DNA of 64,000 nt, taken from positions 1,178,001 through 1,242,000 of the forward strand of contig CP092441.1 of NCBI GenBank assembly GCA_030067835.1, read 5' to 3'. Shown here one piece after another: positions 1 to 7,470 of this stretch; positions within the stretch are counted from its first letter, which is position 1; the number at the start of each line of letters is the position of its first letter. The notes under the pieces are model-generated. The model saw only the letters and a list, made by a program, of their open reading frames with translations, was not told the DNA's origin and ran no database searches. The stretch is from Chakrabartyella piscis. Its GTDB lineage: Bacteria > Bacillota > Clostridia > Lachnospirales > Anaerotignaceae. The position numbers were made by a program, and so were the translations under genes.

Positions 1-95
1 TTCAAGGCTTGCAACTGTCTGGTGGACAATTGCACCTCTTGTTCGGTGGTATCATTTTGGATCAATTGATCGGAAGTGCCTTGTTTTTTAGGCAT
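1..95 (-). CDS. N-terminal fragment of an unidentified protein
   Basis: An open frame starts with ATG at position 95 and runs off the left edge, giving about 31 residues that begin MPKKQGTSDQLIQ. A good ribosome site (AAAGGACT, about 6 bases before ATG) supports the start. The visible residues are polar and Gln/Thr rich and show no family motif, so no function is assigned. It is divergent from the CoA-transferase operon, so it could be its regulator, but nothing seen proves that. Confidence 0.55.
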   Translation of the reverse strand, partial: MPKKQGTSDQLIQNDTTEQEVQLSTRQLQAL

Positions 96-333
96 ATATA
101 TCAGTCCTTTGCTGTGTATATTCGAGATAAAAGTTTCTTAATAGTAGTGTAGCACAGCTGGTGTATGATTGCAAAACAAATATAAGAAACGGTAAAGAGA
201 TAATATATAGTAGAAATGGTGATTTTATAGGCGTTTTTTTGAAGGAAAAGGATGAAAATTCGTCATAATGAACGTAGTTCAGTGAATGTGAATGTAGATA
301 TTACCAAAGTTCACAAAAAGCTGGAATTTAGGA

Positions 334-361
334 TTGACCTATGGAAAAAATATGGTATTAT
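334..361 (+). promoter_or_regulatory. Promoter of the CoA-transferase/POR operon
   Basis: TTGACC (334-339) and TATTAT (356-361) are 16 bases apart, followed by a 90-base leader to the ATG at 453. The 96-452 gap contains no gene. It does contain repeated AGTGAATGT/TTCAGTGAA words around 277-295 and 366-386 on both sides of the promoter, which could be regulator sites. Confidence 0.55.
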
Positions 362-452
362 ATAAGTGAATGTAATTCAGTGAAGGAAGTTCATAAAAAG
401 AAACGAAATGAAATAAAGAAATGTAAATGCGTATGAAGCAGGAGGAGATGCA

Positions 453-1769
453 ATGTTCGGTTCCAAAGAAGATGTGAAACAACTCTATGCAAAAAAATAC
501 ATGAAGGCAGAAGAAATTGCAGAACAAATCCAATCGGGTGATATTTGTGTCAGCTCAGATGCCTATGGAGAGCCACAAGGGATTGTGGAAGCAATCACAA
601 AACGAGCACAAAAAGGCGAGCTTGTTGGTGTGGAACATCATCTCCTTCTTGCAAACAGGCCATGGGAATATTTATCAGAGGACTTAGCTGGAAAGTTTAC
701 ACACACAGCTTGGTTTACCAGTGGATATAGCAGAGGGGCAGTACAAGGTGGATATGCAGACTTCTTGCCCAATAATTACAGCGATGTACCTACATTTTGG
801 AAAGAATGTATTAGCCCAGATGTTGCCTATATGATGGTATCTCCGATGGATGAACACGGATATTTTAGCTTTGGTCTTTCAGCATCACAAAACAGAGTGG
901 TCATTGAGAGGGCAGGGCGAGTATATTTGGAAGTCAATCAATATATGCCTCGTACATCAGGTGACAATTTCATACACATTCGAGAAGTGACGGGTGTATG
1001 TGAAAATCATCAACCATTGCCCACTTTGGGAGCCATTCCATTGAATGAAAAGGATCACAAAATTGGTGCAATGATTGCAGAGCGTATTCCAAATGGAGCA
1101 ACCATCCAATTGGGAATTGGCGGAATGCCAAATGCAGTTGGCAGTTATTTGAAAGACAAAAAAGACTTGGGCATTCACACAGAAATGTTTGTGGATAGCA
1201 TGGTGGATTTGTTGGAAGCGGGTGTCATCACAAATAGCAAAAAAGTTTTGGATCGTTATTCTTCCATCACTGCTTTTGCAATGGGTTCTCAAAGAATGTA
1301 CGATTACATTCACAACAATCCAGCCGTGAAGTTTTGTCCAGTGGATTATACCAATGACCCAAGGGTGATTGCACAAAATCCATATATGACATCCATCAAT
1401 GCTTGTGTGGAAGTGGATTTGTTGGGTCAAGTTTGTTCAGAATCCATTGGTAGCAAAAACATCAGTGGAGCAGGTGGTCAGTTGGATTTCGTGAGAGGTG
1501 CAAACTGGTCAAAGGGTGGACATTCTTATATTTGTACATATGCAACAGCAAAAGGCGATACTATCTCCAAGATTCGACCTACTTTGAATGTGGGAGCGCA
1601 TGTCACCACACCAAAAGGCGACGTGGATTGTATCGTAACAGAATATGGGATTGCAGAATTGAGAGGCAAATCCGCATCTCAAAGAGCAAAGGCGTTGATT
1701 GCCGTTGCACATCCAAAGTTTAGAGAAGAATTGACAGCAGAAGCAAGAAAAATGAACTTGATGATATAA
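453..1769 (+). CDS. Acetyl-CoA hydrolase/4-hydroxybutyrate-type CoA-transferase
   Basis: 438 residues, the usual length for the acetyl-CoA hydrolase/transferase superfamily (class I CoA-transferase fold), which moves CoA between an acyl-CoA and a carboxylate through a glutamyl-CoA thioester. The N-terminal half has the AHLE-type region; the C-terminal half shows GIGGMPNAV, then HTEMFVD with the likely catalytic Glu, then GAGGQLDF and EYGIAELRGKS, all typical of the family. The start has AGGAGGAG 6-7 bases upstream. It is the first gene before a 2-oxoacid:ferredoxin oxidoreductase, so a likely job is to conserve the acyl-CoA made by that enzyme as a free acid or another CoA ester. Substrate (acetate, propionate, butyrate, branched acid) cannot be told from sequence. 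Confidence 0.88.
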   Translation: MFGSKEDVKQLYAKKYMKAEEIAEQIQSGDICVSSDAYGEPQGIVEAITKRAQKGELVGVEHHLLLANRPWEYLSEDLAGKFTHTAWFTSGYSRGAVQGGYADFLPNNYSDVPTFWKECISPDVAYMMVSPMDEHGYFSFGLSASQNRVVIERAGRVYLEVNQYMPRTSGDNFIHIREVTGVCENHQPLPTLGAIPLNEKDHKIGAMIAERIPNGATIQLGIGGMPNAVGSYLKDKKDLGIHTEMFVDSMVDLLEAGVITNSKKVLDRYSSITAFAMGSQRMYDYIHNNPAVKFCPVDYTNDPRVIAQNPYMTSINACVEVDLLGQVCSESIGSKNISGAGGQLDFVRGANWSKGGHSYICTYATAKGDTISKIRPTLNVGAHVTTPKGDVDCIVTEYGIAELRGKSASQRAKALIAVAHPKFREELTAEARKMNLMI

Positions 1770-1811
1770 AATTGGAACAATCGGGCAATGGAATGTAAGG
1801 AGGTTATGGAC

Positions 1812-2375
1812 GTGGAAAAGATTAGATGGCATGGTAGAGGTGGCAATGGTGCTTTCTCAGCAGCAAAAATTTTAGGATATGCAGTATCTGTACATGGAAA
1901 TAAATATGCACAAGCATTTCCATCATTTGGACCAGAACGTAGAGGAGCTCCTGTTTTGGGATTCACTCGTATTTCAGATACAGTGATCAATGATCATAGT
2001 CAAATCAATATGTGTCATTGTGTAGTGGTTTTGGATGAAACACTCCAAGGGGAAGTGGATTTCACAGAAGGCATTGAAGATGGCGGAACATTGCTCATCA
2101 ATACAACAAAAACTTCTGAAGCAATCAAAGAAGAATTGCAAATCCGTGATGCTGTCAACGTGGTGGCAGTGGATGCAACAAAATTGGCAATGGAAGTGCT
2201 TGGCAGAAACATTGTAAACACCGCTTTGATGGGTGCTGCAATTGCAGTCAATGAAATGTGTGCCATCAGCGATGTGGAAAAGGCATTGGATGATATGATG
2301 AGTCCAAAATTGGCAGAGAAAAACAAACGATTGATTCGTATGGCATATGAACAAGTGAAGGGGGATTTGGCATGA
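1812..2375 (+). CDS. porG: 2-oxoacid:ferredoxin oxidoreductase, gamma subunit
   Basis: 187 residues if it starts at GTG 1812, which sits 8 bases after AAGGAGG; an in-frame ATG at 1788 lies before that ribosome site and the ATG at 1806 is too close to it. The protein starts with the family signature WHGRGGNGAFSAAKILG and has SFGPERRGAPV, typical of the gamma domain of pyruvate/2-ketoisovalerate ferredoxin oxidoreductases. The gene overlaps the delta gene by ATGA, so the subunits are translationally coupled. Order gamma-delta-alpha-beta matches the four-subunit POR/VOR class. Role: part of the complex that oxidatively decarboxylates a 2-oxoacid to acyl-CoA and reduces ferredoxin. Confidence 0.88.
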   Translation: MEKIRWHGRGGNGAFSAAKILGYAVSVHGNKYAQAFPSFGPERRGAPVLGFTRISDTVINDHSQINMCHCVVVLDETLQGEVDFTEGIEDGGTLLINTTKTSEAIKEELQIRDAVNVVAVDATKLAMEVLGRNIVNTALMGAAIAVNEMCAISDVEKALDDMMSPKLAEKNKRLIRMAYEQVKGDLA

Positions 2376-2677
2376 ACAAACCAGTTTGGCTGAAAGATTA
2401 TGTAATGCCCACTACCAAAGAAGAAGTACCTTTTGGTGCCAGCAATGAAGCAGGATTTTTGGTATTTAAAAATGCAGGGTTCCGTTCCATGAAACCTTCC
2501 ATCAACACAGATGTTTGCATCAAATGTATGATGTGTTGGGTGTACTGTCCAGAAGGTTGTATTGATAAAACAGGGGAAACATTGAAAATTGACTATGATT
2601 ATTGTAAGGGCTGTGGCATTTGTGCCAAAGAATGTCCAAAACAATGTATTTCTATGGTGAAGGAGGATGAGGCATAA
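2372..2677 (+). CDS. porD: 2-oxoacid:ferredoxin oxidoreductase, delta (ferredoxin) subunit
   Basis: 101 residues with two [4Fe-4S] ferredoxin motifs, CIKCMMCWVYCPEGC near residues 50-64 and CKGCGICAKECPKQC near 79-93, as expected for the electron-transfer delta subunit. Two clusters carry electrons from the thiamine-bound intermediate to external ferredoxin. It overlaps the gamma gene by four bases and the alpha gene by one (TAATG), so the operon is tightly coupled. Confidence 0.9.
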   Translation: MNKPVWLKDYVMPTTKEEVPFGASNEAGFLVFKNAGFRSMKPSINTDVCIKCMMCWVYCPEGCIDKTGETLKIDYDYCKGCGICAKECPKQCISMVKEDEA

Positions 2678-3845
2678 TGGGTAAAAGAGCATTTTTATCT
2701 GCAAATGAAGCAGCTGCATATGGCGTGAAATTGGCAAAACCAGATGTTGTTTCTGCATATCCCATCACCCACAAACCACTTTGGTGGAAAAGGTTGCGGA
2801 TTTCTTGGCAGAAGGCGAAGCAGATTATGAATATATGATGGTGGAAAGTGAACACAGTGCAATGGCAGCGGCTTTGGGTGTCAGCATGATGGGAGCAAGA
2901 GCTTTCACAGCAACATCTTCACAAGGGCTTATGTATATGGCAGAAATGCTCAACTACACAAGTGGAGGTCGCCATCCTGTGGTTATGGTAAATGCAAACC
3001 GTGCTTTGGCAATTCCTTGGAACATTTATGGCGATCATAGTGATGCCATGGCAATGCGTGATTGCGGCTGGATTATGTTGTTTGCAGAAAGTGGTCAAGA
3101 AGCATTGGATATGGTCATCCAAGCGTATAAAATTGCAGAAGACAAAGATGTTATGTTGCCTGTTATGGTCAATGTAGATGGATTTACTTTGACCCATACA
3201 TATGATGTAGTGGATATTCCAGAACAAGAATTGGTGGATGCATATTTGCCATCGTTTGATACCGCAAATAAAATGTGTTTGGAACATCCAAAAACACTTT
3301 GCCATTCTGTAGGACCTGATTATTATACAGAAGCAAAAATTGCACAACAAGAAGCGTTTGAGGTGGCAAAAGCAAAAATTGTGGCATGTGATGAAGAATT
3401 TGAAGCTATGTTCGGTAGAGGATATGGCGGTTTGATTGAAGAATATTGCTGTGACGATGCAGAGTATGCATTGGTTGCCATGGGTGGCACCGTTGGTACT
3501 GTGCGTGATGTGGTAGACGAATTGCGTGCAGCTGGTGAAAAAGTGGGCTTGATCAAAATCAGAGGGTTTAGACCATTCCCAGAAGAATATTTCCAAAGTG
3601 TCAAATCCAAATTCAAAGCTATGGGTGTCATTGACAGAAGCCTTTGCTTTGGTGTAGGTGGCACTGTGTTTGGTGAAGTGAAATCTGCATTATATGGTTC
3701 TGAAATGGGGCTCAAAGGATTTGTTTTGGGTCTTGGTGGTAGAGATATTTCCGTGGATATGATCAAAGAAATGTTTGCAGAATTGAAAGAATGCCCAGCA
3801 GGCGAATATTCAGATCAACCTATTTTTGTTGGAAGGAGATGGTAA
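2677..3845 (+). pseudogene. porA: 2-oxoacid:ferredoxin oxidoreductase, alpha subunit (single-base frameshift)
   Basis: The gene begins at ATG 2677 after AAGGAGGATG and reads MGKRAFLSANEAAAYG...AYPIT. At 2768-2770 the frame breaks: the family sequence AYPITPQTTLVEKVADF is recovered only if one C is added (ACCC to ACCCC). After that the frame is open to 3845, about 389 residues in all, the normal length. Family features include PITPQTT (restored), the ESEHSAM segment and TSSQGL, which fits the pyruvate-type alpha subunit. All flanking subunits are intact, so either this is an assembly error or a recent inactivation that would kill the complex. The stretch 2781-3845 is intact by itself but lacks the conserved N-terminus. 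Confidence 0.85.
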
Positions 3846-3847
3846 GC

Positions 3848-4750
3848 ATGGCAATCAATTTTAGAACACTTCCCGATCAAGAACTTCTCTATGGTGCAAG
3901 AACTTGTCAAGGCTGTGGCGCCGTTATGGCAGGTAGAATGGCACTTAAGGTTTTGGGTGAAAAAACATTTGTGGCAACACCAGCATGTTGTTTTGCAGCA
4001 ACCACATCTGTATTCCCTCAATCTGCTTTGTTTGTCAACAATGCAGTAACTGCATTTGCAGCATCCGCAGCAACTGGTTCTGGTATGTCTGTTGCAGCAA
4101 AAAAATTGGGCTTTGGTGATGATGTACAAATCATGGTCATTTCTGGTGATGGTGGTACCGTAGACATTGGCTTGCAAGCTTTGTCAGGTGCAGCAGAACG
4201 TAATGATAATATTATTTATTTGTGTTACGACAACGAAGCATATATGAACACAGGGGTACAAAGAAGTGGTAGTACCGCATACAATGCATGGACAACTACA
4301 ACACCTGTAGGTCCTGCGTCCAAAGGGGAAAAAACAAAATTCAAAAAGAGTTTGTTTGAAATCATGGCAGCACATCGTGTACCATATGTGGCAACCACAA
4401 GTGTCAGCCATCCAAGAGATTTCATGGAAAAAATGGAAAAAGCAAAAGCCATGAAAGGTTGCAAAGTCATTCATGTATTTGCACCTTGTCCAACTGGTTG
4501 GGGTCATGAAGTGGATTTGACTGTTGAAATGGGCAAACAAGCCGTGGAAACTGGTTTGTGGTACTTGGCAGAATATGAAAATGATACCTTCAAATTGAAC
4601 TATAGACCAAAAGAATTGAAAGACATTGCACCTTATTTGAAAGTGCAAAAAAGATTTGCCCATTTGAATGATGCAGATATCGCAGAAATGCAAGAAATTC
4701 GTGACCAAGAATGGGAACGTTTGAAAAAAGTATTTCGATTGGAAGACTAA
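3848..4750 (+). CDS. porB: 2-oxoacid:ferredoxin oxidoreductase, beta (thiamine-binding) subunit
   Basis: 300 residues from ATG 3848, preceded by GGAAGGAGATG; an upstream in-frame ATG at 3791 lies inside porA and is rejected. It shows CQGCGAVMAGR near the N-terminus (cluster/thiamine region), PACC, the ThDP motif GDGGTVDIGL ending in YDNEAYMN, and TGVQRSGSTAYNAWTTTTP. These place it in the PorB group of pyruvate/2-ketoacid oxidoreductases. It ends the four-gene por unit just before a terminator, so the EutH gene downstream is probably transcribed partly or wholly separately. Confidence 0.9.
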   Translation: MAINFRTLPDQELLYGARTCQGCGAVMAGRMALKVLGEKTFVATPACCFAATTSVFPQSALFVNNAVTAFAASAATGSGMSVAAKKLGFGDDVQIMVISGDGGTVDIGLQALSGAAERNDNIIYLCYDNEAYMNTGVQRSGSTAYNAWTTTTPVGPASKGEKTKFKKSLFEIMAAHRVPYVATTSVSHPRDFMEKMEKAKAMKGCKVIHVFAPCPTGWGHEVDLTVEMGKQAVETGLWYLAEYENDTFKLNYRPKELKDIAPYLKVQKRFAHLNDADIAEMQEIRDQEWERLKKVFRLED

Positions 4751-4766
4751 TTGAAAAAACAATAGT

Positions 4767-4811
4767 AAACGGCTTTGCTTCAGAGAATTGTCTGAGGGAA
4801 GCCGTTTTCTT
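4767..4811 (+). terminator. Rho-independent terminator after porB
   Basis: AAACGGCTT...CTTCAGA-attg-TCTGAGG...AAGCCGTTT forms a long stem followed by TTTTCTTT. It lies between porB and the EutH-like gene, so it may end the transcript or give partial read-through. Confidence 0.8.
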
Positions 4812-4836
4812 TATAGGAAGCGTTAGGGGGAATACC

Positions 4837-6060
4837 ATGTTTACAGAGTTGATGTCGGAATTGACCAATTGGACTATTTTGACAGATAGTATGCAACAAT
4901 ATGTGGAGAATATATCATTGAATTCCATCATCGTCACGATCATGATGATTTTTATGATTTTGGGGGCAGTGGATAAAGCTATGGGTAATCGTTTGGGCTA
5001 TGGCGAAGCATTTGATGAAGGGTTTCATGCCATGGGGCCGTTGGCAATCGCAATGGTGGGTGTCATTGCAGCAGCACCTGTGTTGTGTATGATTTTGGAA
5101 CCGATTGTAGCACCGATTTATATAGCCATGGGTTCGTCGCCGTCTGTATTTGCCACAACATTGCTTTTGGCAGATTCTGGTGGATATGCTTTGGCAACAC
5201 AAATGGCGGGGGATAATGTTGCCATGGGGCAATTTGCAGGTGTTGTGGTTGGATGTACCATGGGCTGTGTTTTGTTGTTTGACATTCCAGTTGCATTGAC
5301 CTTGTTGCGAAAAGAAGATAGACCCATTCTTGCGTGTGGTATCTTGGTGGGGGTCATCACAGTTCCCATTGGTTGTTTGGTTGGGGGTGTGATTATGACA
5401 TGGATGACACCATACCATATGGATTTTATGACCATGCTCTTTGCTATATTGCCTGTTATCTTGGTTGCTGTCTTGTTGGCTGTTGGCTTGTGGTGTAAAC
5501 CAGCAATGCTATTGAATGGATTTTCGAAATTTGGTGGGTTTATTACAGGCTTGATTGCCATTTTGGTGGCAGTGGCTGTTTTCCAATACGAAACAGGAAT
5601 CCGCTTCCCATTGTTCTATCAAATGGTGGAAGCTGGTGAGTCTGGAATTTCACCTTTGGAAGAAAGTGTGAAAATATTGGGGGACATTGCCTTTGTTTTA
5701 TTGGGTGCATTTCCAATGGTGGAGTGGATCAAAAGACATTTTGGAGCAGCATTGGCAAAAATGGGCAGCAAAATTGGAATGGATGAGGTGGCAAGTGCAG
5801 GGCTGGTTGCAACCCTTGCCAATAATATTCCAACTTTCAAAATGGTACAAGATATGAATCCAAAAGGGAAATTATTGAACATTGCATTTGCAACGGCAGC
5901 GGCGTTTATGTTTGGAGATCATTTGGGGTTTGTTGCTGGAGTAAATGCCTCGATGATTGTACCAATGATTGCAGCAAAGTTGGGAAGTGGAATTAGTGCA
6001 TTGTGGTTGGCAAATTTATTGTCGCCAAAGTTGTTGGAAAAAGCAGCATCTGTGGAATAA
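4837..6060 (+). CDS. eutH: EutH-family membrane permease
   Basis: 407 residues from ATG 4837, which has AGGGGGAA 6 bases upstream; the longer open frame from 4711 overlaps porB and the terminator and is rejected. About ten hydrophobic segments span the protein. DKAMGNRLGYGEAFDEGF near the N-terminus, the LLADSGGYALATQMA segment and GDHLGFVAG near the C-terminus are hallmarks of the ethanolamine-utilisation EutH family. EutH is known as an ethanolamine transporter/facilitator, but no other eut gene is in this window, so the substrate here may be another small amine or amino acid feeding the CoA-transferase/POR operon upstream. Confidence 0.8.
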   Translation: MFTELMSELTNWTILTDSMQQYVENISLNSIIVTIMMIFMILGAVDKAMGNRLGYGEAFDEGFHAMGPLAIAMVGVIAAAPVLCMILEPIVAPIYIAMGSSPSVFATTLLLADSGGYALATQMAGDNVAMGQFAGVVVGCTMGCVLLFDIPVALTLLRKEDRPILACGILVGVITVPIGCLVGGVIMTWMTPYHMDFMTMLFAILPVILVAVLLAVGLWCKPAMLLNGFSKFGGFITGLIAILVAVAVFQYETGIRFPLFYQMVEAGESGISPLEESVKILGDIAFVLLGAFPMVEWIKRHFGAALAKMGSKIGMDEVASAGLVATLANNIPTFKMVQDMNPKGKLLNIAFATAAAFMFGDHLGFVAGVNASMIVPMIAAKLGSGISALWLANLLSPKLLEKAASVE

Positions 6061-6093
6061 AAGTAATTATTATGATTTTTGTGCACTTGCCTT

Positions 6094-6230
6094 TGACTGA
6101 TAACATTTTGATAACAAAAATCCATAATAATCCCAATACCCATGATAATATGAAGAAAAGAAACCCCATTTTAAAGCCTTTTGAGACCTAAATGCCTTCA
6201 ATTAACAATTATCGGCGGCGAGTGGGAATG
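6094..6230 (+). repeat. Dispersed intergenic repeat, copy A
   Basis: This stretch starts CTGATAACATTTTGATAAC and ends GGCGGCGAGTGGGAAT. It matches 56799-56937 over about 135 bases with scattered changes. A third, weaker relative with the same architecture lies at 26224-26362. The 6061-6343 gap holds nothing else recognisable. Confidence 0.7.
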
Positions 6231-6343
6231 AAATGAGAAAACCCCGAAAGCCTTGGGTTAATAGCGGCAAGGAACTATCACATTCAACACACGTCAGCGG
6301 ATGATTATTGTGCATAATAATCAAAATAATGGAGATATTTAGA

Positions 6344-6584
6344 ATGCTAAAATCATGTGAATTTAATATAGACACAGGCTGTGTGGAGTTAATCTACGCC
6401 AACGGTACCGTGATTTCCATAGACTGTACTGCCGTGGAGAATGAAGTGGCAAATACTGTATCAGCGCAGCGAGCTGGATTGGCTGGTGTATAACGACCCT
6501 GTGGGGTATGTTGATTTGGTACTCAATGGCGACCTTGTGCAGTATTTGAAGGCTGTGACGGTGAATCGGCCTTTTGAGAATTAA
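6344..6584 (+). pseudogene. DUF6061-like small protein, frameshifted
   Basis: From ATG 6344 (GGAGA 8 bases before) the frame reads LKSCEFNIDTGCVELIYANGT and VISIDCTAVENEVANTV, then shifts near 6456. The second frame continues QRSELDWLVYNDPVGYVDLVLNGD to VTVNRPFEN and stops at 6584. Together they give an almost complete protein of about 79 residues that resembles the small DUF6061 family of Clostridia (from memory). Restoring two bases (GTAT to GTATAT, adding a Tyr before QRSELDW) joins the frames, so loss of one AT repeat unit is the simplest cause. Function unknown. Confidence 0.65.
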
Positions 6585-6674
6585 AAGTCCCATAAATTCA
6601 ACAGACTGAGTACCCTTGAAATGCAGGGGTAGGCGTATGGCTCAAAAGGACAACTTGGGAGGCAAGTTAAATAC

Positions 6675-6723
6675 GGCAAATAAGGAAGGCGCTGGGATCA
6701 TCCCGGTGCCTTCCTTGTTTGCC
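6675..6723 (-). terminator. Terminator of the tetR-type gene (bidirectional)
   Basis: GGCAAAtAAGGAAGGC and GCCTTCCTTgTTTGCC form a very strong stem. It sits just past the stop of the minus-strand TetR gene and could also stop the small plus-strand gene. Confidence 0.75.
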
Positions 6724-6763
6724 ATAATGGGGGCGGTTTTCGTGAAGCGCATTTCCTCTGGCT

Positions 6764-7327
6764 TCATCTGATGTGCAACATGGATTGAATTTGCAACACC
6801 AGTTCTTCTTTGGTGAGGGGGTAGTCTTCTCGCATCCACCACAGGAAACTGCCGAAGATGCCGTGGAGGTAAAAATTGAAGATGAATTGGGGGGATAGAC
6901 CGTGAATATCATTGGCACGCATACTTTCTTCAATGAGTGGCAAGAAATCTTGCTCCATTTCGTTGCGGATGGTATTGAGGATAATTTGTGTGGCTTGGCT
7001 ATTGACAACTGAGCGGAATATGGCCAAATTATCTGCCAAAAAGTCCACTGCATCCTTCACCAAATACCGATAAATATCCTCTGTGTTGCTGGCGGTTTCA
7101 AATTGCGCATAGGAGGGGAATTTTACATACTGACTGCGGACGCTATAGCCCAGCAGCTCATATTTATCGGCAAAATGGGTGTAGAATGTGGCACGGCGCA
7201 CCATGGCCTTGTCGCAAAGGTCTTGCACCGTAATATCCTCAAACCGCTTTTTCCCCAAGCTTTCCATCATGGTTTCTACCAAAGCTTTTTTGGTTTTGAT
7301 GACCCGCAAGTCGGTTTTTTCTGCCAT
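6764..7327 (-). CDS. TetR/AcrR-family transcriptional regulator
   Basis: 187 residues from ATG 7327, which follows GAGG at a 5-base spacing; an in-frame ATG ten codons upstream has no ribosome site. The N-terminal helix-turn-helix is clear (ITVQDLCDKAMVRRATFYTHFADKYELL, near residues 30-57). The C-terminal part with FNFYLHGIFGSFLWWMREDYPLTKEEL resembles the TetR C-terminal domain of YbiH/DhaS-like regulators. It is divergent from the MMPL exporter gene with overlapping promoters, so it most likely represses both itself and the exporter until a ligand, possibly a lipid or drug, binds. Confidence 0.88.
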   Translation of the reverse strand: MAEKTDLRVIKTKKALVETMMESLGKKRFEDITVQDLCDKAMVRRATFYTHFADKYELLGYSVRSQYVKFPSYAQFETASNTEDIYRYLVKDAVDFLADNLAIFRSVVNSQATQIILNTIRNEMEQDFLPLIEESMRANDIHGLSPQFIFNFYLHGIFGSFLWWMREDYPLTKEELVLQIQSMLHIR

Positions 7328-7394
7328 AGCATCCTCGTTTCTGGACAGTTTGCCCAATGTGTATCGTTATTTATCAAATTGCCAGTATTGTACG

Positions 7395-7444
7395 TTGTAA
7401 AATCTTGATGTGGCTATTATACTAACTTAACGAACAGTTGTCAA
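7395..7444. promoter_or_regulatory. Overlapping divergent promoters and likely TetR operator
   Basis: On the plus strand TTGTAA (7395-7400) and TATACT (7418-7423) are 17 bases apart and lead to the MMPL gene. On the minus strand TTGACA (7439-7444) and TATAAT (7416-7421) are 17 bases apart and lead to the TetR gene. The two -10 boxes overlap. An imperfect 16-base palindrome, AACTTAACGAACAGTT at 7424-7439, lies between them, so one bound dimer could block both directions. Confidence 0.75.
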
Positions 7445-7470
7445 TTAAAATTCAAATGTACGGAGGAACC

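Noticed and set aside
957..1430. Long antisense open frame inside the CoA-transferase gene
   Set aside because: His/Cys/Ile-rich shadow of the real gene without a ribosome site or motif.
4711..4836. Extended N-terminus of the EutH-like permease from ATG 4711
   Set aside because: It would overlap porB and run through the terminator hairpin; ATG 4837 has a strong ribosome site and fits the family start.
6003..6191. Small gene across repeat A
   Set aside because: The frame lies half inside the EutH gene and its counterpart in repeat B is not conserved as an open frame.
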